Assembly: GCA_947500135.1 (NCBI GenBank) | Contig: CANMQX010000001.1 | Coordinates: 434,001-498,000, forward strand | Length of the DNA: 64,000 nt | From: an uncultured Paracoccaceae bacterium | GTDB taxonomy: Bacteria > Pseudomonadota > Alphaproteobacteria > Rhodobacterales > Rhodobacteraceae | Direction: 5' to 3' | Part shown: positions 7,400-16,275 of the stretch, piece after piece | How the letters are laid out: every line of letters starts with the position of its first letter | Numbering within the stretch: the stretch's first letter is position 1 | Notes under the pieces: model-generated | The model's input: only the letters and a program-made list of their open reading frames with translations | Told to the model about the DNA's origin: nothing | The model's database searches: none | Program-made: the position numbers and the translations under genes

Positions 7400-9582
7400 C
7401 AGTTCAGATCAATCTTGCTGGCGCTCAGCTTCATGCTGCCGCCCGCGCTTTCGTTCAGGTTCCCACCGGCGTTCACATCGACATTGCCGCCAACGCTGTG
7501 TTCCATATTGCCACCGACAGTGCCTTCGATATTGCCCGACATGGTGGTCGTCATATCCTTGCCGTTGATGATGACCGTGCCATCGGGGCGCATGATCAGT
7601 TCTGCGGCACCGCAGCGCAGATGGATTTCTTCATGTGCATCCAGACGGTATTTTGCCCCAACAACCTGCGAATGGTTCTTGCCCGTCGTCTCGCGCATAT
7701 TGGCTTGCACCGATTGCGCCAGGCTCGCCCCGTAAGTCAGCGTCGCCTCGCCACCGATATTTGTGTGCAGCGTTGTACCCGCCGAAAGCGCGATACCCGA
7801 CGCCGCCGTCAGCGTGTAATTCCCTTTGCCCGATAGTTCAGGAAAGGATTGTTCAAAATTATAGGCGGCAACACGAATGCCTTGCGGGTTGTCTGTCAGG
7901 GGTTTGCGGACGAAACCGCCATGCGGGCCGGTGCCGACATTGACGGTCATATCCATCCCAATGTTATGGACATCGACGAACTTGACCTCGCGCAGGCTGG
8001 CGGCCCCAATCGATTCCACCTTGGTGCGGTCCACCCGGTTGGTCTGGTGGTTCAACACCTTCACGCTGTGATCCAATTGGGCATGCAAATGGATTTCCTC
8101 GCGGCCCTTCTCATCCTCAAAGCGCAGCTCGTTATAGCCTTCGCCCAGATGGGTATCGGTCCGAAACGTGGATCGGGTTTTGTGTTTGGGCAGGGCATAA
8201 GGCACTGTGTTCTTGCCGTTATAAACGCAACCGGTCACCAATGGTTTGTCGGGGTCACCTTCCAGAAACTCGACCACCACTTCCATGCCTATGCGCGGGA
8301 TGACCATACCACCCCACCCCTTGGACGCCCAGTTCTGGCTGACGCGGCACCGCATCGAATAGGCTTTGTTCAGGTCCCAGTGGAAATGCACCAGAATGCG
8401 ACCATATTCGTCGCAATCAATCTCGCCCTCGCCCACGACGACAGCCGTTTGCGGGCCCTGCACGGCGGGCATCGGTGTCTTGCGTTCGGGGGCCAGGGGA
8501 ACGGTGGTGGGCATCAGCACATATTCACCGGAATAAGCCTCGCCCGCACTATCGGTCCCACCGGACCCATAAGCATCCGAAACATAGGAATGCCGGGCCA
8601 TAAGGCACAGGTAATCGGCCCCCCGCACCCCGTTCACCTGATCACCCGTCAGGGTCAGGGTCATGCCCGCACCCAGTGATGTGCAATCACCAACCGCCCT
8701 CTGGCGGATATCCTGACCGCGCTCCTGCAGGATACGCAGGCCAACAACGTCCTTGCCCTGTTCCTGATCCAGATAGTCACCGGGATAATCATAGCTTTCG
8801 ATCTGGCCTTCAGCATAAGCCGCATCACCCACGCGCTCGACCTCCATCGCCGCTTGCGGGGTCTTGAAATTGTAATCGGTCAGGCGGACGGCGCCCGTGG
8901 TCAGGCGGCGTTCGGGATGCCATTCCCAGAACCGTTCGTCCCCTGATTGGCTGGCACTGTCGACAGGTTTATAGGCACGCTCACCACCGGGGATCACCGG
9001 ATGATTGTCAATCGTGTCGGTCAGGACCAGCGTATGCGATCCAACCTTATGGGCAAAATGATAGGAAATGCCGAACCGTTCCATCAACCGGGTGGCAAAG
9101 GCCAGATCGCTTTCGCGGTATTGGACGGTATATTCCAGCGCGGGGTATGTGGCGGTCAGTTTGACCTCCAGCGCCGGATCACCCAAACCGCCATAAGGGG
9201 CCAGCAATTCCTCGATGATCTGCACAACGGTCATATCGTGGAAAATACGCTGGTTGCGGCGGCGGCCCGCCAACCAGAACGAGGGGCGCAGGGTCAGCGC
9301 ATATCGATTACCATTCTCGCCGACACCGGCCCATTTGGCCTCTGTGACGATCCCGTCATAGGCGCGAATGCCATCATTCTGGCTTTCAATCTCGACACTG
9401 GCATGGGTGCCGATCAGCCCGTCAAAATCCAGATTTGGTTCCGCTGATAGCGCCTCAACCCGGTATTCAAACAGATCGTTGACATAGTCAGCACCGTCAA
9501 AACGCAGCAGAACAAGGGTATCGGGACCCAAGACCGTCGTCAGCTTGCCCATCCGGGCGTCCTGCGTGAAGGGGGCGCTCAT
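7399..9582 (-). CDS. vgrG: Type VI secretion system spike protein VgrG
   Basis: 727-residue VgrG. The N-terminal gp27-like part includes YRESDLAFATRLMERFGISYHF (about residues 154-175), a family hallmark. The gp5-like OB-fold region contains DEYGRILVHFHWD and the conserved RVSQNWASKGWGGMVIPRIG. The C-terminal 120 residues form a repetitive beta-helix with alternating T/G/N motifs such as GNIEGTVGGNMEHSVGGNVD. There is no C-terminal enzymatic extension, so it is a structural tip. It heads an operon with two unknown genes and a PAAR gene and follows a phospholipase D gene by 97 bp. No tss core genes are in the window, so this is an orphan VgrG island whose apparatus must be encoded elsewhere. 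Confidence 0.96.
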   Translation of the reverse strand: MSAPFTQDARMGKLTTVLGPDTLVLLRFDGADYVNDLFEYRVEALSAEPNLDFDGLIGTHASVEIESQNDGIRAYDGIVTEAKWAGVGENGNRYALTLRPSFWLAGRRRNQRIFHDMTVVQIIEELLAPYGGLGDPALEVKLTATYPALEYTVQYRESDLAFATRLMERFGISYHFAHKVGSHTLVLTDTIDNHPVIPGGERAYKPVDSASQSGDERFWEWHPERRLTTGAVRLTDYNFKTPQAAMEVERVGDAAYAEGQIESYDYPGDYLDQEQGKDVVGLRILQERGQDIRQRAVGDCTSLGAGMTLTLTGDQVNGVRGADYLCLMARHSYVSDAYGSGGTDSAGEAYSGEYVLMPTTVPLAPERKTPMPAVQGPQTAVVVGEGEIDCDEYGRILVHFHWDLNKAYSMRCRVSQNWASKGWGGMVIPRIGMEVVVEFLEGDPDKPLVTGCVYNGKNTVPYALPKHKTRSTFRTDTHLGEGYNELRFEDEKGREEIHLHAQLDHSVKVLNHQTNRVDRTKVESIGAASLREVKFVDVHNIGMDMTVNVGTGPHGGFVRKPLTDNPQGIRVAAYNFEQSFPELSGKGNYTLTAASGIALSAGTTLHTNIGGEATLTYGASLAQSVQANMRETTGKNHSQVVGAKYRLDAHEEIHLRCGAAELIMRPDGTVIINGKDMTTTMSGNIEGTVGGNMEHSVGGNVDVNAGGNLNESAGGSMKLSASKIDLN

Positions 9583-9679
9583 AACAACAATCCTTAGATG
9601 TCAAATACTTCAAAAAATATGGCGCCATGATAGCCGATTGTGCAAAATGATCAATCTGCGATCCCCGGGGCAGCATTTC

Positions 9680-10744
9680 CTAGGCCCCAACCTCAATCGG
9701 TTCCGCCTGATCGGCAATGATCCGGTCAATCTCATCCCGGGCGTAACGGGCCAGCACCGCCTGATCATCACGCAGCTGCCCGGGTGGCAGGTCCAGATCA
9801 CCCAGCACCATGATGTTTTCATCATTCACCAGATTGGCCGGCCCGGTATAGTTGAAACTGCCAAGGATCGTCAGCGCATCATCGATCACCATCAGCTTGT
9901 GATGCACCTTGCGGACCCCGGTGCCGGTCTTGTTGCGATGCAGGGTAATGCCGCCATCCACCAGCGTCCCCTTGGAGGCCCATTTCTGATTGGCCTGCCT
10001 GCGGTCCAGCACACCTTGGACACCCAGCCCTTTCTGGCGGGCATTGACCAGCGCATCATCAATCCCCGACGACTGGGCAAAGGTGAATACGGCGAAATCA
10101 ATCCGCGTTTCCGCCTTGATCATCTGCTTGATGAATTCCATTTCCGGCGCGTGATCCGGGGCGAATAGCGGCTTGGTCCGCACGCCACTGACAAAATGGC
10201 CTTCCAACGGCTTGCGCGGCGTCTCCAGGCTGCGTTTGCCGAAAACACCGCGCCGCATCTGGCGAAACTCGCGGGCATATTCGCGAGCAACCTCGATATC
10301 TTCCAGAATAACCAGATGGTTCAGGTTCTTGGTCACACCCGTGGTGGTAAAATTGGTTGATCCGGTCAACAGGGCGGATCTGTCACGGACGATGAATTTC
10401 TGATGAAAAATCTGCGGGTTGTAATCCGCCTTGGCATCCACACCCACCCGCAGGATCAGGGTCAGCAATTCGCGGTTCAGCTCTTGCGCGCCCAGCCCGT
10501 CACCCTGGGGGACCTTACGTTCGCGCAGGTAATCCTGCTCCAGAATAACCTGTACCCGCACACCCCGCCTGCGGGCCGCAATCAACGCCTCGGCAATCGG
10601 GCGATGGTCCAGTTCCTGCACTGACACCAGCAGTTCCTTTTGCGCCGCATCAATGAAATCAATGATCGGGGCCTCAAGGTCATCAGGCGCCCCAACCGTA
10701 TCAGGGCCCATAAACAGCGTAATCGCGCCAACGGAAACGGGCAT
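9680..10744 (-). CDS. Phospholipase D-like protein with two HKD motifs
   Basis: 354-residue phospholipase D superfamily protein. Both catalytic HxK(x4)D motifs are intact: H114-K116-D121 followed by GSTNF, and H281-K283-D288 followed by GSFNYTG. The paired motifs come together to form one active site that hydrolyses phosphodiester bonds in phospholipids, cardiolipin or nucleic acid. There is no signal peptide or membrane helix. I chose the ATG at 10744 because a GGAG stands about 9 bases upstream; longer in-frame starts give unrelated N-terminal sequence. It lies just before vgrG on the same strand, the position expected for a Tle5-type antibacterial lipase. A housekeeping nuclease or cardiolipin-synthase-like role is possible. 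Confidence 0.85.
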   Translation of the reverse strand: MPVSVGAITLFMGPDTVGAPDDLEAPIIDFIDAAQKELLVSVQELDHRPIAEALIAARRRGVRVQVILEQDYLRERKVPQGDGLGAQELNRELLTLILRVGVDAKADYNPQIFHQKFIVRDRSALLTGSTNFTTTGVTKNLNHLVILEDIEVAREYAREFRQMRRGVFGKRSLETPRKPLEGHFVSGVRTKPLFAPDHAPEMEFIKQMIKAETRIDFAVFTFAQSSGIDDALVNARQKGLGVQGVLDRRQANQKWASKGTLVDGGITLHRNKTGTGVRKVHHKLMVIDDALTILGSFNYTGPANLVNDENIMVLGDLDLPPGQLRDDQAVLARYARDEIDRIIADQAEPIEVGA

Positions 10745-10883
10745 ATAAATCGCTCCATTCTGAAATATGGGGCAAGCGTGGCAGCGATCTACGATTCGAA
10801 CAAGTGCGGTGCATTCACCGGATGGCAACGCAGATGGTGCCGAATAGCCAAGCGTTAACAAGACCTATCGTCAACGCGCGAAG

Positions 10884-10943
10884 GGGTCCGACGCATAGCC
10901 GACGCAAGTCCGACGTGACGCCGACAGTCAAATCTTAGCGTAA
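10884..10943. repeat. Four CCGAC cores at 11-bp period, copy 1
   Basis: CCGAC begins at 10888, 10899, 10910 and 10921, so the spacing is exactly 11 bp four times. It is preceded by GGGGT and followed by TTAGCGTAA. A near-identical element with the same spacing and flanks is at 59259-59318. It lies between the pntB terminator and the phospholipase gene. Spacing of one helical turn suggests a protein array bound on one face of the DNA. Confidence 0.85.
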
Positions 10944-10987
10944 GTGACTGATAACATGGTACGTTTCAGGATGTCGCATTGAGACAA

Positions 10988-11018
10988 CAAAAAACCGCCC
11001 GCGCATCACGCGGGCGGT
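10988..11018 (-). terminator. Intrinsic terminator of pntAB
   Basis: On the minus strand the stem ACCGCCCGCG / CGCGGGCGGT with a 5-base loop is followed by a run of six T residues. It lies 24 bp after the pntB stop codon. Confidence 0.9.
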
Positions 11019-11041
11019 CCGTTTACCAGCTATGAACCGGT

Positions 11042-12532
11042 TCAGTCGATCTTGGGCAGCAGCGTATCCAGTGACGCTTTCGCATCGCCATAGAACATCC
11101 GCGTATTATCCTTAAAGAACAACGGGTTCTCGATGCCCGAATAACCTGTGCCCTGCCCGCGCTTGGACACGAACACCTGTTTCGCCTTCCAGCATTCCAG
11201 CACCGGCATGCCAGCGATAGGGCTGTTGGGATCATCCTGTGCGGCAGGGTTCACGATGTCATTGGATCCGATAACAATGGCGACATCCGTATCCGGGAAG
11301 TCGTCATTGATCTCGTCCATCTCCATCACGATGTCATAAGGCACTTTGGCCTCCGCCAGCAGCACATTCATATGGCCAGGCAAACGACCGGCGACAGGGT
11401 GAATGGCAAAGCGGACATTCTTGCCCTGCGCGCGCAGCTTGCGGACCAACTCGGCAACTGCTGACTGCGCCTGTGCAACGGCCATGCCGTAACCGGGGAT
11501 GATGATGACGCTATCCGCCTCGTTCAGGGCGGTCGCCACACCATCAGCATCTATCGCGACCTGCTCGCCTTCCACGGCCATCTGCTCACCCGCAGGGCCG
11601 CCAAAGCCGCCCAGGATCACGCTGACAAAGGACCGGTTCATCGCCTTACACATGATGTAAGACAGGATCGCACCAGAGGACCCGACAAGCGCACCAACAA
11701 CGATCAACAGGTCGTTGCCAAGGCTGAAACCAATCGCCGCTGCGGCCCAGCCGGAATAGCTGTTCAGCATCGACACAACGACAGGCATATCTGCGCCACC
11801 AATACCCATGATCAGGTGATAGCCGATGAACAGCGCGGCCACCGTCAGCAAGAACAACGGGAAAAAACCGCCAGAAGACAAATACCAAACCAGCGACAGC
11901 ACCGAAATCGCAGCAGCGGCGATGTTCAGCAGATGGCCGCCCGGCAGCTTTTCAGCCGCCGACGACACGCGGCCAGCCAGCTTGCCATAGGCAATGACGG
12001 AACCGGTAAAGGTCACCGCACCAATCCAGATACCCAAGACCAGTTCGACGCGCAGGATGTTGATCTCAACACCCGTCTTCTTGGCGACGATGGCGGCGAA
12101 GCCTCGGAACTGGTCAGCAACCTCTTTCGCGGCCCCGGTCAGCGTACCATAGGTTTCCTGCGGAAATGGCAGGCTCGCCTCGCCAAAGCCGGCGGCGACG
12201 CGCCCGATCTCGATATGGGCGTTCAGGCCGACGAAAACGGCGGCCAGACCAACCAGCGAATGCATGGCCGCCACAAGCTCTGGCATCTGGGTCATCTGCA
12301 CCCGTTGCGCCAGCTGCATGCCAATCACGGCACCGCCCGCGATCAGAATGATCGAGAATATCCAAAGACCGGCACCCGGCCCCATCAGCGTGGCCACAAC
12401 GGCCAGCGCCATCCCCACGATGCCATACCAGATTGCACGCTTGGCGCTTTCCTGGTTCTTCAGCCCGCCCAGCGCGAGGATGAAAAGAACAGCCGCAACA
12501 ACATAAGCGGCAGTGGTAAATCCAAAATCCAT
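11042..12532 (-). CDS. pntB: NAD(P) transhydrogenase subunit beta
   Basis: 496-residue PntB, the membrane and NADP(H)-binding subunit of proton-translocating transhydrogenase. The enzyme uses the proton gradient to move hydride from NADH to NADP+ and supplies NADPH. The N-terminal two thirds hold about eight to nine membrane helices. The C-terminal domain III begins with the Rossmann-type motif [14 protein letters not shown] and contains [21 protein letters not shown], both diagnostic. Length matches the family (about 460-500). It follows pntA by 15 bp in one operon, and a strong terminator follows. Confidence 0.97.
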   Translation of the reverse strand: MDFGFTTAAYVVAAVLFILALGGLKNQESAKRAIWYGIVGMALAVVATLMGPGAGLWIFSIILIAGGAVIGMQLAQRVQMTQMPELVAAMHSLVGLAAVFVGLNAHIEIGRVAAGFGEASLPFPQETYGTLTGAAKEVADQFRGFAAIVAKKTGVEINILRVELVLGIWIGAVTFTGSVIAYGKLAGRVSSAAEKLPGGHLLNIAAAAISVLSLVWYLSSGGFFPLFLLTVAALFIGYHLIMGIGGADMPVVVSMLNSYSGWAAAAIGFSLGNDLLIVVGALVGSSGAILSYIMCKAMNRSFVSVILGGFGGPAGEQMAVEGEQVAIDADGVATALNEADSVIIIPGYGMAVAQAQSAVAELVRKLRAQGKNVRFAIHPVAGRLPGHMNVLLAEAKVPYDIVMEMDEINDDFPDTDVAIVIGSNDIVNPAAQDDPNSPIAGMPVLECWKAKQVFVSKRGQGTGYSGIENPLFFKDNTRMFYGDAKASLDTLLPKID

Positions 12533-12547
12533 GTGTCCTGCCCTCGC

Positions 12548-14146
12548 TTAAGATTTCTGGAACATGGCGAGCATTCGCCGTGTCACCATGAAGCCGCCAA
12601 AGATGTTGATACCAGCCATAAAGACCGAAAGCGCTGCCAATATCATCACCAGCCAGGACCCCGACCCGATCTGCATCAAGGCACCCAGGATGATGATCGA
12701 AGAGATCGCGTTGGTTACCGCCATCAACGGCGTGTGCAATGAATGGGCCACGCCCCAGATCACCTGGAACCCGATAAAGACCGACAGCACGAACACGATG
12801 AAATGCTGCATAAAGCTGGCAGGCGCGACAAGGCCAACAGCCAGTAGCGCGACCGCACCGACGGCTAGCAAAGTGACCTGATTGCGGGTCTCTTTCTTGA
12901 ACGCGGCCACTTCCGCTGCCGCTTTCTCCTCAGCGGTCAGTTCCTTTGGCGGGGCCTTCTTGGGCTGCGCCGCAATCGCGGCCACCTTGGGCGGTGGCGG
13001 CGGGAATGTAATCTCGCCCTTATAGGTGGCGGTTGCCCCCCGGATCACGTCATCCTCCATATTGTGATCGACCTGCCCATCCTTTTCAGGCGTGAGGTCA
13101 GTCATCATATGGCGGATGTTCGTGGCATAGAGTGTCGATGATTGCGCGGCCATCCGGCTTGGGAAATCAGTGTAACCGATGATCGTCACGCCATTATCAG
13201 TGACGATCTTTTCATCCTTCACGGTTAGTTTGCAGTTACCGCCACGCTCGGCCGCAAGGTCCACAATGACCGAACCGGGCTTCATACTTTCGACCATATC
13301 CTTGGTCCAAAGCTCTGGCGCGTCGCGGCCTGGGATCAGGGCCGTGGTGATCACGATATCCATGTCGGGGGCAATCTCACGGAACTTGGCAAGCTGTGCG
13401 GCAGCAAATTCCGGGCTGGAAACAGCGGCATAACCACCGGTCGCCGACCCATCCTGCTGATCCTCCTCAAAATCGAGGAAGACAAATTCAGCACCCATCG
13501 ATTCAACCTGTTCGGCCACTTCGGGGCGCACGTCAAAAGCATAGGTGATGGCACCCAGCGATGTCGCCGTACCAATCGCGGCAAGACCGGCAACACCCGC
13601 ACCGACCACCAGCACCTTGGCCGGGGGCACTTTACCAGCGGCAGTCACCTGCCCGGTAAAAAAGCGGCCAAAGTTGTTGCCCGCTTCGATTACGGCGCGA
13701 TAACCGGCGATATTTGCCATGGATGACAGGGCATCCATTTTCTGGGCGCGAGAAATACGGGGCACCATATCCATGGCGATGACGGTAGCACCAGTATCAT
13801 TGGCGGCATTCATCAGGGCTTCGTTCTGGCCGGGATAGAAGAAGGAAATCAGGGTCTGACCTTCGCGCAGGCGCTTGACCTCTTCATCCTCCGGCGGGCG
13901 GACCTTGGCCACGATATCAGCCGCCGCGAACAAGGCAGCCGCATCTGCGACCACCTCGGCACCCGCATCGGTATATGTCTGGTCGGAAAAACCCGCCTTC
14001 GCGCCCGCACCGGTTTCGATCAGACAATCAAACCCAAGCTTTTGCAGGTCCTTGACAGAGGCCGGGGTCATCGCAACCCGATCTTCGCCTTCAAATATCT
14101 CTTTTGGTGTGCCGATTTTCACGGACCATCCCCCATATTTGCTCAT
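12548..14146 (-). CDS. pntA: NAD(P) transhydrogenase subunit alpha (fused form)
   Basis: 532-residue PntA with domain I (NAD(H) binding) and the alpha-subunit membrane helices in one chain, as in E. coli; many alphaproteobacteria split it into PntAA and PntAB. The domain I opening is KIGTPKEIFEGEDRVAMTP and the Rossmann motif is VLVVGAGVAGLAAIGTA. A proline/alanine-rich linker near residues 385-405 leads into four C-terminal membrane helices. It forms the complex with PntB downstream. The ATG at 14146 gives an 8-residue leader before the conserved VKIGTPKE; a GTG inside that leader is a possible alternative start. Confidence 0.97.
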   Translation of the reverse strand: MSKYGGWSVKIGTPKEIFEGEDRVAMTPASVKDLQKLGFDCLIETGAGAKAGFSDQTYTDAGAEVVADAAALFAAADIVAKVRPPEDEEVKRLREGQTLISFFYPGQNEALMNAANDTGATVIAMDMVPRISRAQKMDALSSMANIAGYRAVIEAGNNFGRFFTGQVTAAGKVPPAKVLVVGAGVAGLAAIGTATSLGAITYAFDVRPEVAEQVESMGAEFVFLDFEEDQQDGSATGGYAAVSSPEFAAAQLAKFREIAPDMDIVITTALIPGRDAPELWTKDMVESMKPGSVIVDLAAERGGNCKLTVKDEKIVTDNGVTIIGYTDFPSRMAAQSSTLYATNIRHMMTDLTPEKDGQVDHNMEDDVIRGATATYKGEITFPPPPPKVAAIAAQPKKAPPKELTAEEKAAAEVAAFKKETRNQVTLLAVGAVALLAVGLVAPASFMQHFIVFVLSVFIGFQVIWGVAHSLHTPLMAVTNAISSIIILGALMQIGSGSWLVMILAALSVFMAGINIFGGFMVTRRMLAMFQKS

Positions 14147-14245
14147 GCATCCTCGGCTGGATTATAGGGCGGAATAATATTTCACAAGGGATGAGGTGCG
14201 GCGTTCTTTTATATCAAGGGCAAAAAGAACACTGTTAGCGCTAGT

Positions 14246-14701
14246 TCACAGCCAACGGCGCGTCTTTTCGCAATAGCGGGCAAATTCAGCACGAAATTTC
14301 CGGCGCAGCCCGTCTTCTTCGGGCAGGATAAAGCGCTGCGTAATCGTGAACATGAACAAAGGCACCAGAATCAGGGCAATCGGCGCGTCCCAGCGCAGGG
14401 CGAGCCCGGCAAGGATCAGCGCATCACCCAGATAAATGGGGTTGCGGCTGCGCTTGAAAACACCTGTCGTGACCAGATGATCAGCCTCGCGATGCGGAAT
14501 GACCGTGGTCTGCCTTTTGCGCATCTCGGCCATGGCAAGCAACATCAGGACGATGCCAGCCCCAACCAAAAGCCCGCCAAGAAGGTCAGTCAAAGGGCCA
14601 CCCATCCGCAGCCACAAAGGCTGCACATCCGCGATGACCCATGTCATCACAAGCGCCAGCAAAAGCCAGACGGGCGGAATATCAAACCATTTCATCATCA
14701 T
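14246..14701 (-). CDS. Isoprenylcysteine methyltransferase-like membrane protein
   Basis: About 151 residues with three to four hydrophobic segments and the C-terminal signature of the ICMT/PEMT-like methyltransferase family: HLVTTGVFKRSRNPIYLGDAL (SRNPIYLG is the family core) followed by a helix and EEDGLRRKFRAEFARYCEKT. Bacterial members are small inner-membrane proteins of mostly unknown substrate. Three consecutive ATG codons (14701, 14698, 14695) can serve as start and none has a clear ribosome site; a longer reading to 14779 adds unrelated residues. It is transcribed away from pntA and downstream of the ankyrin gene, perhaps with it. Confidence 0.78.
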   Translation of the reverse strand: MMMKWFDIPPVWLLLALVMTWVIADVQPLWLRMGGPLTDLLGGLLVGAGIVLMLLAMAEMRKRQTTVIPHREADHLVTTGVFKRSRNPIYLGDALILAGLALRWDAPIALILVPLFMFTITQRFILPEEDGLRRKFRAEFARYCEKTRRWL

Positions 14702-14781
14702 CTGCTGCAATACAGGAGGATGCGAGCGCAAGGAAGGTCTGCAAAGAGCCCTTATCGACCAATGCTGCGCCCGCACCAACG

Positions 14782-15201
14782 TCAGTAGTTCTCAAAAAAC
14801 TTCGCCGCGTCATAGTTTGCGATTGTATTCGCTATTGAGCGTGGGCTGTTGCCACTTTTGTTTTCAGCGTCAGGATTGGCACCAGCTTTTAGCAATGTGC
14901 TGATGACTTCTGCGCCGCCCTTGTAGTTCGATACCGCACGCCACAGTGGTGTGTTGCCGTACTTTTCGCGCAGTTCCAAATTGGCCTTGGCGTCGACAAG
15001 CATTCTGACCATCGTCTCTGAGCATTCCTGTGCAGCGAAATGGAGTGCACACCATCCGGCTTTATCGACATCGTCAGGATTTGCGCCGTGATCCAGCAGC
15101 CTGCGGACCCGCGCATCGTCGCCATCGACGACAGCGTTCATAAGTTCAGTACGTCCGGCTCTGTCTCTGGTCATTTCGCAAGAGTAATCAGTTGCCTTCA
15201 T
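14782..15201 (-). CDS. Ankyrin repeat protein
   Basis: About 139 residues with three to four ankyrin repeats. The motifs are GRTELMNAVVDGDDARVRRL, GWCALHFAAQECSETMVRML and GNTPLWRAVSNYKGGAEVI, each followed by a DAKANLE/KAGANPD type loop. Such proteins mediate protein-protein contacts, and nothing in the sequence indicates a secretion signal. A start at 15201 or 15174 is possible; the sequence before GRTEL carries no repeat. The partner is unknown. It lies immediately upstream of the methyltransferase-like gene on the same strand. Confidence 0.82.
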   Translation of the reverse strand: MKATDYSCEMTRDRAGRTELMNAVVDGDDARVRRLLDHGANPDDVDKAGWCALHFAAQECSETMVRMLVDAKANLELREKYGNTPLWRAVSNYKGGAEVISTLLKAGANPDAENKSGNSPRSIANTIANYDAAKFFENY

Positions 15202-15513
15202 GCCCGCAATGATACAAGGGCAAAATCGTCCCAATGCTCTGTGTGGCGACCGGAATATTTAAAGCTGACCTTCGCGAAGTCGCATCCACGACAGCTAAGT
15301 CCGCACACCGGACCTCCCGCGCAGAACTCCGCGACATTTGCTTGGCTAGATATTGCGCCACGGGACAATCAGTTCAGTTTCATGAAACCCGGCTGAGCGG
15401 GTTAGACCTCCGCCCCTCCAGCACCAATCATTTGCCGACGTCAGGTCAGGATGTCACGCCCCTTGCCGATCCAGCACGCAACTGTAGCATCACCGGGGAA
15501 TGGAGGGCTGATC
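15202..15513. other. Intergenic stretch, nothing recognised
   Basis: About 310 bp between the divergent ankyrin and short-chain dehydrogenase genes. It must hold both promoters. I see no convincing repeat, RNA gene or conserved operator; a GGAGGG ribosome site for the dehydrogenase is at its right edge. Confidence 0.5.
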
Positions 15514-16272
15514 ATGGAACATGCAGGCAAACACGCGCTCGTCACCGGTGGCGGTACGGGCATTGGCAAGGGGATCGCGATTGCATTGGCAGAGGCCGGG
15601 GCGGAGGTCACGATCACTGGCAGGCGCGCCGACAAGCTTGATGAGGTCGCGGCAGAAAACCCGCGCCTGCACCCGCTGGTGATGGATGTGGATGATGAAG
15701 CGTCGGTGCGTGACGGGATCGCTGCGGCCGCCAAGGTACACGGGCCGGTGCAGATCTGCGTCGCCAATGCGGGCATCGCCGAAGGCAAACCCTTTGCCCA
15801 GACAACGCTCGCCGATTGGCGGCGCACCATGACGACCAATCTTGATGGCGTCTTCCTGACAATGCAGGCGGCGCTCGAAACGCTGGGGGCGGATGATCCG
15901 GGGCGGATGATCGTGATCAGTTCCATCGCGGGCGTGCGGGGCCTGAAAAACGCGATCCCCTACACCGCCAGCAAACATGGGGTGATCGGGCTGGTCCACG
16001 GACTATCGGAAGAATACTTGAAGCGCCCCATCACCTTTAACGCACTTTGCCCGGGCTATGTGGACACCGCCATCGTGCGCAACCAACTGCCCGGCGTGAT
16101 GAAACGGTTTGGCGTGGATGAGGCCGGGGCGATTGCGGCCATCGCGCAAGGCAACCGTAGCGGGGTCTTGCTGGACGTGGATGAAACAACATCGGCGCTG
16201 ATGTGGCTCTGCTCTGACGGGGCGCGCAGCATCAACGGGCAGACGATTGAGATTTCGGGCGGGCAGGTCTAG
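15514..16272 (+). CDS. Short-chain dehydrogenase/reductase
   Basis: 252-residue classical SDR oxidoreductase. The cofactor motif is TGGGTGIGKG near residue 13, the NAG motif is in CVANAGIA, a serine follows in VISSIAGV, and the catalytic YxxxK is YTASKHG. The C-terminus INGQTIEISGGQ is typical of NAD(P)-dependent 3-oxoacyl or hydroxybutyrate dehydrogenase-like SDRs. An arginine in the cofactor loop (TGRRADK) suggests NADP(H). I chose the ATG at 15514 because GGAGGG precedes it at proper distance. It runs convergent to the YihY gene with 3 bp between. The substrate is not evident. Confidence 0.9.
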   Translation: MEHAGKHALVTGGGTGIGKGIAIALAEAGAEVTITGRRADKLDEVAAENPRLHPLVMDVDDEASVRDGIAAAAKVHGPVQICVANAGIAEGKPFAQTTLADWRRTMTTNLDGVFLTMQAALETLGADDPGRMIVISSIAGVRGLKNAIPYTASKHGVIGLVHGLSEEYLKRPITFNALCPGYVDTAIVRNQLPGVMKRFGVDEAGAIAAIAQGNRSGVLLDVDETTSALMWLCSDGARSINGQTIEISGGQV

Positions 16273-16275
16273 GCG

